From: Yeosuana aromativorans
GTDB lineage: Bacteria > Bacteroidota > Bacteroidia > Flavobacteriales > Flavobacteriaceae
Direction of reading: 5' to 3'
Assembly (NCBI RefSeq): GCF_014646655.1
Contig: NZ_BMNR01000008.1
Coordinates: forward strand, 66,719 to 130,718
DNA: 64,000 nucleotides
Shown here: positions 17,674 through 26,939 of the stretch, one piece after another
Layout: every line of letters starts with the position of its first letter
How positions within the stretch are numbered: position 1 is the stretch's first letter
Position numbers and translations under genes: made by a program
The notes under the pieces: generated by a model
Databases searched by the model: none
What the model saw: only the letters and a program-made list of their open reading frames with translations
What the model was told of the DNA's origin: nothing

Positions 17674-19065
17674 ATGAAGCAATCTTTATTTCTGATATTA
17701 TCTATTTTGAACATTCAATTAGCTTTTTCACAGGCTTTTACTGTTGAGTCGATTAAATATTCTGGCGACAATAATAAACGCATTAATTTGGTGATTTTAA
17801 GTGAAGGCTATCAAAGCAGTGAGTTTAACAAATTCACTACTGATGCAACCAATTTTATGAATTCCATGTTTTCACAAACACCCTACAGTGAATATGCCAA
17901 TTATTTTAACGTTTATATCATAAAAGTACCCTCTAATGAAAGTGGTGCTGACCATCCTGGAACAGCAACCGATGTTGTTGAACCCACTTCTCCAATAACA
18001 AATGTTGACACGTATTTTAACAGCAGTTATGATACTGGCGGATACCACAGATTGCTTTACAGCTTTAATACTTCAACCATTTCTACCGTGCTTGCAAATA
18101 ATTTTCAGCTTTATGATATCGCTATTGTTTTAGTAAATTCAAGTGAGTATGGTGGTTCTGGAGGTCAGTTTGCTTTTGCTTCAACCGGCATGAGTGCCAG
18201 TGAAATTGCCGTACACGAAATAGGACATTCTTTTGCCAATTTGAAAGACGAATATTTTCAGGGCGATGAATATTTAGCCGAAGGCATTAACTTGACCCAA
18301 GAAACCAATCCAAGTTTGGTAAAATGGAAAAATTGGATAGGTGTTAATGGCATTAACATTTATCAGCTTTCAGGCTCAGTAAATGCCAAAACCTGGTACA
18401 GACCTCACCAAACTTGTAAAATGCGCTATTTAGGATATCCTTTTTGTTCTGTTTGTACAGAAGGTGTCATTGAAAAAATCCATTCACTTGTTTCTCCAAT
18501 CGATTCTTACACACCCATATCAAGTAGTATCACAAACCCTAGTTTTCTTATTGATTTTCAACTCAATTTAATAGAAACCATACCCAATACTTTACAAAGC
18601 AAGTGGACACTTAATGGAGCTGATTTTGCAAACAATTTAGACCATCTTTCTGTTTTAAAAACCGATTTAAATGCCGGCATCAATAATTTGACTGCTGTGG
18701 TAACAGATACCACACCACTATTAAGAATAGATAACCATGAAACCATTCATGCGTATACTGTTAGCTGGACTATTGACAATTCTGCTTTGGGAGTTCATGA
18801 GATAAACAGCCAGGTCAATGATATAAAAATCACTGTTTATCCAAATCCAACCCAAGATATTGTGAACTTAAAATTTGATAGTTCTTTAAATACTAACTTG
18901 AGAGTTGATATTGTTAGCATGGATGGTAAAAAAATTGCCACTAAAACTATTTCCAGTTCTTATACTTCTAAAATTGACATGCAAAGCTTCAGCAACGGTA
19001 TTTATATTGCTAAATTTTACTCCAATAACGTATTGATTGCAACCAAGAAGTTGGTCAAAAACTAA
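17674..19065 (+). CDS. Secreted M64-family metalloprotease with T9SS sorting domain
   Basis: A 463-residue protein with a Sec signal (about 1-19). The N-terminal M64 fold includes NLVILSEGYQ. The zinc site is HEIGH at His181-His185, followed by the downstream acidic ligand region LKDEY. The family includes IgA-cleaving peptidases, but the natural target here is unknown. Residues about 388-463 are a type A T9SS C-terminal domain (VYPNPTQDIVNLKF, MDGKKI, GIYIAKF). The protein should therefore be exported through the type IX machinery whose porU/porV genes lie further along. CKMRYLGYPFCSVC suggests a structural Cys cluster. Confidence 0.9.
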   Translation: MKQSLFLILSILNIQLAFSQAFTVESIKYSGDNNKRINLVILSEGYQSSEFNKFTTDATNFMNSMFSQTPYSEYANYFNVYIIKVPSNESGADHPGTATDVVEPTSPITNVDTYFNSSYDTGGYHRLLYSFNTSTISTVLANNFQLYDIAIVLVNSSEYGGSGGQFAFASTGMSASEIAVHEIGHSFANLKDEYFQGDEYLAEGINLTQETNPSLVKWKNWIGVNGINIYQLSGSVNAKTWYRPHQTCKMRYLGYPFCSVCTEGVIEKIHSLVSPIDSYTPISSSITNPSFLIDFQLNLIETIPNTLQSKWTLNGADFANNLDHLSVLKTDLNAGINNLTAVVTDTTPLLRIDNHETIHAYTVSWTIDNSALGVHEINSQVNDIKITVYPNPTQDIVNLKFDSSLNTNLRVDIVSMDGKKIATKTISSSYTSKIDMQSFSNGIYIAKFYSNNVLIATKKLVKN

Positions 19066-19073
19066 AGGGAAAA

Positions 19074-19799
19074 CTATTTACTTGGTGGCATGGTTGGTCG
19101 CACCTCAATTTTACTTGGCAAGGTTCTGGGGTTCATTTTAAGCAAATCCAAAACCAATTCACCAATGTCTTCAATCTGAATTTTCCAAGCATCATCTGCA
19201 TTGGGAGTATGATCATTAAAATACGTGGCGACCGAACCCGGCAAAATGGTACTTACTTTGACATTGTGTTTACGCAAATCCAACATGACGGCTTGCGTAA
19301 ATCCTGTTACTCCAAACTTACTGGCATTATAAGCAGATCCATTTGCAAAAAAATTGGTTCCCGCTAAACTGGAAATGGTAATAAAATAGCCTTTTGATTG
19401 TTTTAAGGCATCCACAGTGGCCTTAATGGAATAAAACACACCTGTAAGATTGGTGTCTATGGTTTCCTGCCATTGCTCAACTGATAAATCCTCAATACTT
19501 GCAAAATGTCCTAAACCAGCATTGGCAATCACAATATCCAACTGGTTAAAGTGTTCCAAAATGATTTTAATAGCATTTTGCTGACTTTTATAATCTCTTA
19601 CATCGGCTTTAATACCAATAGCTTTTGCCCCTTTTGACGCATTGGCATTAAGAGCTCCTGCTGCTTTTTGAGCAGAGGATTCATCCCTGCTGGTAATGGC
19701 AACTTGAATGCCTTCACTAAGCAATGCTTGTGCAATTCCATATCCTATCCCTTTTGTGCCTCCTGTAACAAGAGCCACTTTATGTTTTAAATTATTCAT
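19074..19799 (-). CDS. Short-chain dehydrogenase/reductase
   Basis: A 241-residue classical SDR. The cofactor motif TGGTKGIGYG is at residues 12-21 and NAG is at about 92-94. The active site is Ser (TISSLAG) with YxxxK as YNASKFG. The FabG-like sequence suggests a 3-oxoacyl-ACP or small-ketone reductase, but SDR substrates cannot be read from sequence. It is convergent with the M64 gene, with only 8 bases between them. Confidence 0.85.
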   Translation of the reverse strand: MNNLKHKVALVTGGTKGIGYGIAQALLSEGIQVAITSRDESSAQKAAGALNANASKGAKAIGIKADVRDYKSQQNAIKIILEHFNQLDIVIANAGLGHFASIEDLSVEQWQETIDTNLTGVFYSIKATVDALKQSKGYFITISSLAGTNFFANGSAYNASKFGVTGFTQAVMLDLRKHNVKVSTILPGSVATYFNDHTPNADDAWKIQIEDIGELVLDLLKMNPRTLPSKIEVRPTMPPSK

Positions 19800-19883
19800 G
19801 ATTTTTATTGCTTTTAAGTAAAACTACAAAATCAAAAAACAATCAGGGAATTTAATATGTTATAATCTTTATAAAATTTAAAA

Positions 19884-20408
19884 CTAGGGTTTTGGCGGAT
19901 ATTGGGACAGCGTTTTATTTACAATAGCCTGTAATTGTGCGGTTCTGTTTTCTGGCGTTGCATTAGGATTGTAACTGGATTCACTCACCGCTTCCCAAAA
20001 CAATCCCTTCCCTTTTTCATCAACAAAATCAATGATAATTTGACGGTTCACATTGGATTGCCCCAAGGGAATGCCAATGGAAAGACCACCACCAACATTG
20101 CGGCCACCACCACCTAAACCAACCCCAACCGTGTTGCGCTGGGCTTCTCTGTACTCACTGCTTTTTATGTCAATGTAGAAATCTGGCGTTTCAGAAAATC
20201 TAATTCCCAAAGTTTCCAGTTTGGCGTCCATAGACTCTAAAAACCGTTTAGTATCCAATTCACTTAAACCGGTTTTCATATCACCATAATAGTTATAGGT
20301 TTTGTATTTTGAAAAATCCGTTCCTTTTTCATAATCATAGGTCACGCGAATGGGAGCGCAAGAACTCAATATAAGTAGCATTAAAATAACCGGGGATAAT
20401 ACTTTCAT
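19884..20408 (-). CDS. DUF4136 lipoprotein
   Basis: 174 residues from the ATG at 20408 (MKVLSPVILMLLILSSC, lipobox Cys17). A longer frame to 20447 would add a second hydrophobic stretch and is not used. The mature protein has the DUF4136 pattern: YDYEKGTDFSKYKTYNY at the start, a Gly-rich GVGLGGGGRNVGGGLSIG loop, and IIDFVDEKGKGLFWEA near the end. The family consists of small envelope lipoproteins of unknown function in Gram-negative bacteria. Confidence 0.85.
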   Translation of the reverse strand: MKVLSPVILMLLILSSCAPIRVTYDYEKGTDFSKYKTYNYYGDMKTGLSELDTKRFLESMDAKLETLGIRFSETPDFYIDIKSSEYREAQRNTVGVGLGGGGRNVGGGLSIGIPLGQSNVNRQIIIDFVDEKGKGLFWEAVSESSYNPNATPENRTAQLQAIVNKTLSQYPPKP

Positions 20409-20476
20409 GATTGTTTTTATTATAAAAATAATCAAAAAATGTTCCATTAACAGTATTGTTGCATGGAATTTGTGTT

Positions 20477-20555
20477 AAGGATTGAAATGAAAATCCTTTT
20501 TTTGAAATCAAAAAAAGATTGTAATGTAAAGCCTGACGTTTTATTGTATAAAACG
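20477..20555. other. Cluster of AT-rich inverted repeats between obgE and the DUF4136 gene
   Basis: Three perfect dyads are present: AAGGATT/AATCCTT (20477-20498), CTTTTTTTGA/TCAAAAAAAG (20496-20517) and CGTTTTAT/ATAAAACG (20537-20555). The first has a T-run on the plus strand, although no plus-strand gene enters from the left. The third could end the obgE transcript but lacks a clear U-tract. Confidence 0.4.
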
Positions 20556-20570
20556 GAACACCCAAAAAAG

Positions 20571-21569
20571 CTAATTGTTCAACATTTTCCACAAGGTGTC
20601 TTTCAACTCTGTGATGCCTTGTTGTGCCACTGAGGAGATAAACAGATATGGTATTGGGAGCTCTTTATCCAGTTCTTTCTTGAGCTCTGCTTTAAGTTCA
20701 TCATCCAATAAATCGCATTTTGAAATGGCAATGATGCGTTCTTTATCAAGCATTTCAGGATTGTAGCGACGAAGCTCATCCAACAGAATATCGTATTGCC
20801 TTTTAATGTCGTCTGCATCGGCCGGAATTAAAAACAGTAAAATGGAATTACGTTCAATATGCCGTAGAAAATAGTGCCCAAGTCCTTTTCCTTCAGCAGC
20901 GCCTTCAATAATTCCGGGAATGTCTGCCATGACAAATGTTTGAAAATCGCGGTACTCTACAATTCCCAGATTGGGTTTTAAAGTCGTAAATTCATAATCA
21001 GCAATTTTTGGCTTGGCAGCCGTAACAACCGATAAAAGCGTGGATTTTCCGGCATTGGGAAATCCTACCAAGCCCACATCGGCCAAGACTTTTAATTCAA
21101 GTGTGATGTGTCTTTCTTCTAAAGGTAAACCAGGTTGCGCATAGCGTGGCGTTTGATTGGTAGCCGATCTAAAATGCCAGTTACCCAGTCCGCCTTTTCC
21201 TCCCTCTGCAATGATTTTTTCTTCACCATCTTTAGTGATTTCAAAAATAATATCATTGGTCTCGGTATCACGAACCACGGTTCCCAACGGCACATCAACA
21301 TACACATCTTCTCCATCGGCACCAAAGCTTCTGCTTTTGCTTCCATGTTCTCCATGACCGGCTCTAATATGTTTTTTGAATTTTAAGTGAAGTAATGTCC
21401 AAAGGTTTGAATTACCTCGAATAATAACATGGCCACCACGACCGCCATCACCACCATCAGGGCCTCCTTTAGTAATAAATTTTTCGCGATGTAGATGCGC
21501 AGAGCCTTTGCCTCCATTACCTGAGGACACAAACATTTTTACATAATCAACAAAATTTCCTTCAGTCAT
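20571..21569 (-). CDS. obgE: GTPase Obg
   Basis: A 332-residue essential GTPase of ribosome assembly and stress control. The Gly-rich Obg fold covers residues 1-158 ([25 protein letters not shown]). The G domain runs from about 159 with G1 GFPNAGKS, G3 DIPG and G4 SKCD. It lacks the variable C-terminal OCT extension, as is common in this phylum. It is 51 bases downstream of the hpt-adk fusion on the same strand and probably in the same transcript. Confidence 0.96.
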   Translation of the reverse strand: MTEGNFVDYVKMFVSSGNGGKGSAHLHREKFITKGGPDGGDGGRGGHVIIRGNSNLWTLLHLKFKKHIRAGHGEHGSKSRSFGADGEDVYVDVPLGTVVRDTETNDIIFEITKDGEEKIIAEGGKGGLGNWHFRSATNQTPRYAQPGLPLEERHITLELKVLADVGLVGFPNAGKSTLLSVVTAAKPKIADYEFTTLKPNLGIVEYRDFQTFVMADIPGIIEGAAEGKGLGHYFLRHIERNSILLFLIPADADDIKRQYDILLDELRRYNPEMLDKERIIAISKCDLLDDELKAELKKELDKELPIPYLFISSVAQQGITELKDTLWKMLNN

Positions 21570-21590
21570 GATTGCGTTTAAAATATTTAA

Positions 21591-21610
21591 GTTTAAATAT
21601 AAATTTAAAC
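21591..21610. other. AT-rich palindrome between hpt-adk and obgE
   Basis: GTTTAAAT and ATTTAAAC form a perfect 8-bp dyad around ATAA in the 51-base gap between the two genes. It could be an intercistronic hairpin; no U-tract follows it. Confidence 0.35.
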
Positions 21611-21620
21611 TCGAAAACGT

Positions 21621-22730
21621 TTATAAGCTATCTATAACGTTGCTTAAACGTTCTGTGATTTCATCTATACTACCAACACCATCAACCCCAAAATATTTGT
21701 TTTGAGCTGAATAATAGTCTTTTAAAACAGCTGTTTTTTTATAATATTCCTTTATTCTATTTCTAATAACAGATTCATTGGCATCATCAGGTCTGCCACT
21801 GGTTTTACCACGCTCTAACAACCGTTTTACCAAGATATCATCTTCAACTTCAAGAGCAATCATGGCGCTTATTGCAGAATCTTTGGTATCCATCAATTTA
21901 TCCAAGGCATCAGCTTGTGCATTGGTACGCGGAAAACCATCAAAAATAAATCCGTTGGCATCAGCATTTTTTTCAACCTCAGCATTTAACATATCTATGG
22001 TCACTTGATCTGGAACCAATTCCCCTTTGTCCATATAGGATTTTGCCAACATGCCCAAAGCAGTCTCGTTTTTTATGTTGAACCTAAAAACATCTCCTGT
22101 TGAAATATGAATGAGATTGTACTTTTCCTTTAAAAAATTGGCTTGCGTTCCTTTTCCTGCTCCTGGAGGCCCAAATAGCACTAAGTTTGTCATGTGTTGT
22201 GTTTCTTTTATCTGATAGACTTCTGGTAAATTTCGTCCCAATCCGTCATAGTCAAGTCCAAATCCAACTATGAATTTATTTGGGATTTCTATACCAACAT
22301 AATGTAGCTTAAAATCTTTTTTATATGCTGCAGGTTTATAAAACAAGGTGGCTATTTTTAGTGCTTTTACCTGTTCGTTTTTAAAAATCCTATGTATCTC
22401 AGCAAGCGTATTACCAGTATCAATGATATCTTCAAGTACAACAACTGTTCGTCCTTTTAAATCTTGTGTCAATCCTATTAAACGTTGAATATCCTCAGTG
22501 GATTTAACGCCTTCATAAGAAGCCAATTTAATAAAGGTCACTTCACAGGGGCTTGGATATTTTTTCACAAAATCACTGACCACCATAAAGGAACCATTCA
22601 GAACACCCACAAACACAGGAATCTCATAACCTATGTCATTATGGATTTCATGGGCCAGTCGTTCCAAGGCAGTATCTATTTCCTTGGCAGAAATAAACGG
22701 TTTAAAATATTTGTCGTGAAGTTTTATCAC
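21621..22730 (-). CDS. Hypoxanthine phosphoribosyltransferase-adenylate kinase fusion
   Basis: 369 residues when started at the GTG at 22730 (MIKLHDKYFKPF). An in-frame TTG at 22754 would lie on the -7 promoter element and is rejected. Residues about 1-172 are an HPRT (VFVGVLNGSFMVVSDF; PRPP loop VVLEDIIDTGNTL). From about 181 a complete adenylate kinase follows (P-loop LFGPPGAGKGTQ, GFPRT, and an RGKTSGRPDD lid of the short type). There is no stop between them. One polypeptide would thus salvage purine bases to IMP/GMP and balance AMP/ADP/ATP in the cytoplasm. obgE is immediately downstream. Confidence 0.92.
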   Translation of the reverse strand: MIKLHDKYFKPFISAKEIDTALERLAHEIHNDIGYEIPVFVGVLNGSFMVVSDFVKKYPSPCEVTFIKLASYEGVKSTEDIQRLIGLTQDLKGRTVVVLEDIIDTGNTLAEIHRIFKNEQVKALKIATLFYKPAAYKKDFKLHYVGIEIPNKFIVGFGLDYDGLGRNLPEVYQIKETQHMTNLVLFGPPGAGKGTQANFLKEKYNLIHISTGDVFRFNIKNETALGMLAKSYMDKGELVPDQVTIDMLNAEVEKNADANGFIFDGFPRTNAQADALDKLMDTKDSAISAMIALEVEDDILVKRLLERGKTSGRPDDANESVIRNRIKEYYKKTAVLKDYYSAQNKYFGVDGVGSIDEITERLSNVIDSL

Positions 22731-22751
22731 TGTGTTAAATTTTAAAAGATG

Positions 22752-22759
22752 CAAAGTTA
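22752..22759 (-). promoter_or_regulatory. -7 promoter element of hpt-adk
   Basis: TAACTTTG on the minus strand matches TAnnTTTG exactly. It overlaps the TTG at 22754, so transcription should begin near 22746 and translation at the GTG at 22730. A -33 TTG was not found at a good distance. Confidence 0.5.
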
Positions 22760-22975
22760 AGGAATTGATTGCCGATTACCCATTTTTAATTTATGATTTA
22801 AACGCATTTTGTTCAATCAAAGTCATTTTTTAATGGTTTCTAGGTGACTTAACTGTATAATTTCCTGTTTTTTTTCAAGCAAACTTTTATTAGCTTACCA
22901 TTTATAACGCTTAGTCAAATTTATTAATGGGCTTTTCATCTGTTTATATTTATTTGTTTTTTATCGGCCAGATGT

Positions 22976-23031
22976 AACATCCATATAATCATTCCGCTGT
23001 ATGACAAAATTTTAGTCATGGATGTTTCATA
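22976..23031 (+). repeat. Palindromic dispersed element, copy 1 (upstream of purK)
   Basis: A 56-bp element starting AACATCCATATAATCATT and ending TCATGGATGTTTCATA, with complementary ends ACATCCAT/ATGGATGT. A second copy lies at 42468-42524. The first 22 bases match at 19 positions and the last 16 bases are identical; the middle 18-19 bases have drifted. Confidence 0.65.
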
Positions 23032-23039
23032 TTAAAATG

Positions 23040-23048
23040 TATTTTTGC
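23040..23048 (+). promoter_or_regulatory. -7 promoter element of purK
   Basis: TATTTTTGC matches TAnnTTTG and ends 34 bases before the chosen purK ATG at 23083. It makes the upstream ATG at 23059 unlikely. It lies just after the palindromic element. Confidence 0.55.
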
Positions 23049-23082
23049 ATATCTGTTAATGATTTCATTAAAGACTAATTTC

Positions 23083-24237
23083 ATGGACTATTTTTCTTCA
23101 AATTTTAAACTTGGCATCCTGGGAGGCGGACAATTGGGCAAAATGTTGCTGAACGATACTAGGAAATTTGATATTTACACCTGTGTGATGGACGCTAGCA
23201 AAGAAGCACCGTGCAACATCGCATGCAATGAATTCCATTTGGGGGATTTAATGGATTATGATGCAGTTTATAAGTTTGGTAAACAGGTAGATGTGCTGAC
23301 CATTGAAATTGAAAACGTTAATGTAGCTGCTCTGGAAGATCTTGAAAAAGAAGGTATAAAAGTATTTCCATCTTCTAAAACCCTCAGAGCCATTCAAAAC
23401 AAGGCTACACAAAAATTATTTTATATTGACCACAATTTGCCAACTGCCCCTTTTTCAAGGTTTGCTTATACCTCTGAAATTAAGGAAGCCATTAACCACG
23501 GCGGATTGAATCTGCCATTTGTATGGAAAAGCGCTCAATTTGGTTATGATGGCCAAGGTGTTAAAATTGTCAAATCCATGGAAGATTTACAAGGCTTGCC
23601 AAATGTTGAGTGTATTACAGAAACATTGGTCCCATTTAAAAATGAATTAGCCGTCATTGTGGCACGGAATGTTTCCGGTGAAACCAAAGCATATCCTGTT
23701 GTTGAGATGGAATTCCATCCTGAGGCCAATCAAGTGGAATATGTGATTTGTCCTGCCAGAATCCCTGATGAAGTAGCCAAAAAAGCAAAAGATATTGCCT
23801 TGAAAGTATCGGCAGCATACAACCATGTTGGGTTGTTGGCAGTTGAAATGTTTCAAACAAAAGAAGATGATATTTTAATAAACGAAGTAGCGCCAAGACC
23901 ACATAATTCTGGACACCATACTATTGAATCCAGTTACACATCACAGTTTGAACAACATCTAAGAGCTATTTTAAATTTACCGTTGGGAAGAACCGATAGT
24001 AAAGTTGGGGGTATTATGGTCAATTTAGTAGGTGCCGAAGGTTTTACTGGTAATGTTGTATATCAAAATATTGAAGCTATCATGCACATGGACGGTGTAA
24101 CGCCTCACATTTATGGTAAAAAACAAACCAGACCATTCCGAAAAATGGGACATGTAACCATAGTGAATGAGGATTTAAACAAAGCGCGGCGTATTGCCGA
24201 AGAAGTAAAAAATACGATAAAAGTAATCGCAAAATAA
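23083..24237 (+). CDS. purK: 5-(carboxyamino)imidazole ribonucleotide synthase PurK
   Basis: 384 residues of the ATP-grasp family. It carboxylates AIR with bicarbonate and ATP to N5-CAIR in de novo purine synthesis. It starts MDYFSSNFKLGILGGGQLGK, the usual beginning in this phylum. An in-frame ATG at 23059 adds eight atypical residues close to the transcription start. The ATP-grasp core shows SAQFGYDGQGV, and EVAPRPHNSGH near residue 275 carries metal and substrate ligands. purE follows after 7 bases, so consecutive pathway steps are encoded together. Confidence 0.95.
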   Translation: MDYFSSNFKLGILGGGQLGKMLLNDTRKFDIYTCVMDASKEAPCNIACNEFHLGDLMDYDAVYKFGKQVDVLTIEIENVNVAALEDLEKEGIKVFPSSKTLRAIQNKATQKLFYIDHNLPTAPFSRFAYTSEIKEAINHGGLNLPFVWKSAQFGYDGQGVKIVKSMEDLQGLPNVECITETLVPFKNELAVIVARNVSGETKAYPVVEMEFHPEANQVEYVICPARIPDEVAKKAKDIALKVSAAYNHVGLLAVEMFQTKEDDILINEVAPRPHNSGHHTIESSYTSQFEQHLRAILNLPLGRTDSKVGGIMVNLVGAEGFTGNVVYQNIEAIMHMDGVTPHIYGKKQTRPFRKMGHVTIVNEDLNKARRIAEEVKNTIKVIAK

Positions 24238-24244
24238 AAACGTT

Positions 24245-24727
24245 ATGAGTAAAGTTGGAATAATCATGGGAAGCAAGAGCGACCTTCCTGTTATGCAAGA
24301 TGCCATTGATATTTTAAAAGGTTTTGATATTGCTGTTGAAGTTGATATTGTTTCTGCTCACAGAACCCCTGAAAAATTATTTGATTATGGCAAACATGCT
24401 CATACTAAAGGCTTTTCGGTTATTATAGCTGGTGCTGGTGGTGCAGCTCATTTACCCGGTATGATTGCTTCGCTTTCTCCACTTCCTGTTATAGGCGTTC
24501 CCATAAAAAGCAGCAATTCCATTGATGGTTGGGACTCAATACTTTCCATACTTCAAATGCCAGGTGGTGTTCCTGTAGCCACCGTTGCGCTTAATGGTGC
24601 CAAAAACGCCGGTATTTTGGCGGCTCAGATTATTGGTTCAAGTGATTCAAGTGTATTGGATAAAATCTTAACTTATAAAGATGGCCTTAAACAAATGGTC
24701 ATCAAATCGGCTAACGACTTAAAATAA
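24245..24727 (+). CDS. purE: N5-CAIR mutase PurE
   Basis: A 160-residue class I PurE, the enzyme following PurK, which converts N5-CAIR to CAIR. The N-terminal IIMGSKSDLPVM, the SAHRTPE motif carrying the catalytic His, and AGAGGAAHLPGM are all present. The length is normal. It is seven bases after purK and followed by a terminator, so purKE is a two-gene operon. Confidence 0.97.
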   Translation: MSKVGIIMGSKSDLPVMQDAIDILKGFDIAVEVDIVSAHRTPEKLFDYGKHAHTKGFSVIIAGAGGAAHLPGMIASLSPLPVIGVPIKSSNSIDGWDSILSILQMPGGVPVATVALNGAKNAGILAAQIIGSSDSSVLDKILTYKDGLKQMVIKSANDLK

Positions 24728-24729
24728 AA

Positions 24730-24753
24730 AAACCCCGAAAAAATTCGAGGTTT
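24730..24753 (+). terminator. Terminator of purKE
   Basis: AAACCCCGAA and TTCGAGGTTT form a 10-bp stem with one mismatch, directly after the purE stop. The following T-run is short (TTTAT). Confidence 0.6.
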
Positions 24754-24851
24754 ATGGAGATTAATTTGAATTAGTCACTCTTCAAAAATAATATCTGCAA
24801 ATATATAAAAAATAAATTATGCACGCATAATAGTTTTTAAATTTATAATCC

Positions 24852-26891
24852 ATGATTCAAAATATATTAACAAAACCTTTCAGCACACCTTATGGCACAG
24901 CGCCATTTTCCAACATAAAAACCCAAGATTTCCTTCCTGCTTTCAAACAAGCCATACAAGACGCTAAAGATGAAATTGATGCAATAGTCAATAATACGGA
25001 GGCACCTTCTTTTGAAAACACCATTGAAGCATTGGATTTTTCCGGCGAACAATTAGATAGGGTTTCCAATATTTTTTTCAACTTAAACTCAGCTGAGACC
25101 AATGATGATATTCAAAAAATTGCTCAGGAGGTATCACCATTATTATCAGAGTTCAGTAACGATATTGCTTTAAACGAAGACCTATTCAAACGTGTTAAAG
25201 CGGTTTACAATCTTAAGGATTCTTTAGATTTAACAACCGAACAGCAAACGCTGCTTGACAAAAAATACAAAAGTTTTTCCAGAAACGGTGCCAATTTACC
25301 TGAAGACAAAAAACAAAAACTTAGAGAAATCGATAAAAAATTAAGTCAGTTGAAGCTTAAATTTGGTGAAAATGTATTGGCCGAAACCAATAAGTTTGAA
25401 ATGCTGATCACTAATGAAGACGATTTAGCAGGCTTGCCAGAAGGCACTATTGAAGCCGCCAAGCAATTAGCCGAATCAAAAGATAAAGAAGGTTGGTTGT
25501 TTACATTGGATTATCCGAGCTATATTCCGTTTATGACTTATGCAGACAACAGGGAACTTCGCAAAAAACTGGCCATTGCATCGGGCAAAAAAGGTTTTCA
25601 CAATGATGATCTTGACAATCAAGATATTGTTTTGAATATTGCCAAACTTCGTTTTGAACGGGCTCAATTATTAGGCTACAAAACCCATGCTGATTTTGTT
25701 TTGGAAGAACGGATGGCCAAAACACCTGAAAAAGTAGCCTCGTTTTTAAACGAATTATTGGAAAAAGCCAAACCAGCAGCACAACAAGAATTTAATGATC
25801 TTCAAGCCTTTGCTAAAGAACTGGATGGCATTGACCAATTGGAGAAATGGGATAGCGCCTATTATGCTGAAAAACTCAAACAAAAATTGTTTGATTTAGA
25901 TGACGAAAAGCTAAAACCTTATTTTAAGCTTGAAAACGTAATCAACGGTGTGTTTTTGGTAGCTCAAAAACTCTATGGATTAGAGTTTGAGGAAATAAAC
26001 ACCATTGACAAATACCATCCAGATGTACTTACATACAAAGTAACTGATGAAAAAGGCCAACTGGTTTCTATATTCTATGCCGATTTTTTCCCTAGGGCAG
26101 GTAAACGAAATGGGGCCTGGATGACTTCCTTTAAGCCCCAATCCATCAAAAAAGGTGTCAATGAAAGGCCACATATCTCTATAGTTTGCAACTTCACCAA
26201 GCCAACCAAAAGCAAACCCTCATTGTTGACCTTTAACGAAGTGACCACGCTGTTCCATGAATTTGGCCATGCGCTTCACGGAATGTTAGCCAACACCACC
26301 TACCCAAGCCTATCGGGCACAAGTGTTTACTGGGATTTTGTTGAATTACCAAGTCAAGTGCTTGAAAACTGGTGTTACGAAAAAGAAGCACTGGAATTAT
26401 TTGCTACACATTACGAAACTGGAGCGGTTATTCCCATGGATTTAATTGAAAAAATCAAAGCTTCTGCCACATTTCACGAAGGCATGCAAACACTCAGACA
26501 GTTGAGTTTTGGATTATTGGACATGAGTTGGCACGGTCAAGATCCAACCACTATTTCTAGTGTAAAAGACCACGAACTTCAAGCATTTGAAAGCACAAAA
26601 CTATATCCTGATGTAGTAGAAAATTGCATGAGTACCTCGTTCTCGCATATTTTTCAAGGCGGTTATTCTTCTGGATATTACAGTTATAAATGGGCCGAAG
26701 TATTGGATGCCGATGCTTTTGAATATTTCAAGGAAGCAGGTATTTTCAACAAAGAAGTCGCCAAAAAATTCAAAGATAATATCTTATCACAAGGTGGAAC
26801 CGAAGACCCTATGGTGCTTTACAAACGCTTTAGAGGGCACGAACCAAAACCGGAAGCTCTACTGAAACGTGCTGGATTAATAAAAGCTTAA
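24852..26891 (+). CDS. M3-family zinc oligopeptidase (dipeptidyl carboxypeptidase type)
   Basis: A 679-residue enzyme of the thimet oligopeptidase family. The zinc motif HEFGHALHG is at His469-His473, with the downstream Glu ligand in the VELPSQVLENW stretch. The C-terminus with FRGHEPKPEALLKRAGL is typical of the bacterial Dcp/OpdA branch. There is no signal peptide, so a cytoplasmic role in degrading short peptides is likely. The start MIQNILTKPFSTPYGTAPF fits the family. A 14-bp palindrome (TTATGC/GCATAA, 24817-24830) lies in its leader. Confidence 0.93.
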   Translation: MIQNILTKPFSTPYGTAPFSNIKTQDFLPAFKQAIQDAKDEIDAIVNNTEAPSFENTIEALDFSGEQLDRVSNIFFNLNSAETNDDIQKIAQEVSPLLSEFSNDIALNEDLFKRVKAVYNLKDSLDLTTEQQTLLDKKYKSFSRNGANLPEDKKQKLREIDKKLSQLKLKFGENVLAETNKFEMLITNEDDLAGLPEGTIEAAKQLAESKDKEGWLFTLDYPSYIPFMTYADNRELRKKLAIASGKKGFHNDDLDNQDIVLNIAKLRFERAQLLGYKTHADFVLEERMAKTPEKVASFLNELLEKAKPAAQQEFNDLQAFAKELDGIDQLEKWDSAYYAEKLKQKLFDLDDEKLKPYFKLENVINGVFLVAQKLYGLEFEEINTIDKYHPDVLTYKVTDEKGQLVSIFYADFFPRAGKRNGAWMTSFKPQSIKKGVNERPHISIVCNFTKPTKSKPSLLTFNEVTTLFHEFGHALHGMLANTTYPSLSGTSVYWDFVELPSQVLENWCYEKEALELFATHYETGAVIPMDLIEKIKASATFHEGMQTLRQLSFGLLDMSWHGQDPTTISSVKDHELQAFESTKLYPDVVENCMSTSFSHIFQGGYSSGYYSYKWAEVLDADAFEYFKEAGIFNKEVAKKFKDNILSQGGTEDPMVLYKRFRGHEPKPEALLKRAGLIKA

Positions 26892-26909
26892 TTTCTGCTT
26901 TTTTTGTGT

Positions 26910-26917
26910 TATTTTTG
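26910..26917 (+). promoter_or_regulatory. -7 promoter element of the second ECF sigma gene
   Basis: TATTTTTG matches TAnnTTTG and ends 22 bases before the ATG at 26940. No convincing -33 element is seen. Confidence 0.5.
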
Positions 26918-26939
26918 AAAAACTTGTTATAAAAACAGT

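Larger units (their letters stand above)
22731..23082. other. Divergent intergenic region hpt-adk / purK
   Basis: 352 bases with no gene. It holds the minus-strand hpt-adk promoter (22752-22759), one copy of the 56-bp palindromic element (22976-23031) and the plus-strand purK promoter (23040-23048). Between 22760 and 22975 I see only AT-rich sequence with no clear structure. Confidence 0.6.

Noticed and set aside
20335-20592. 85-residue minus-strand open frame between obgE and the DUF4136 gene
   Set aside because: It overlaps both genes, crosses several inverted repeats and has no domain or promoter support.
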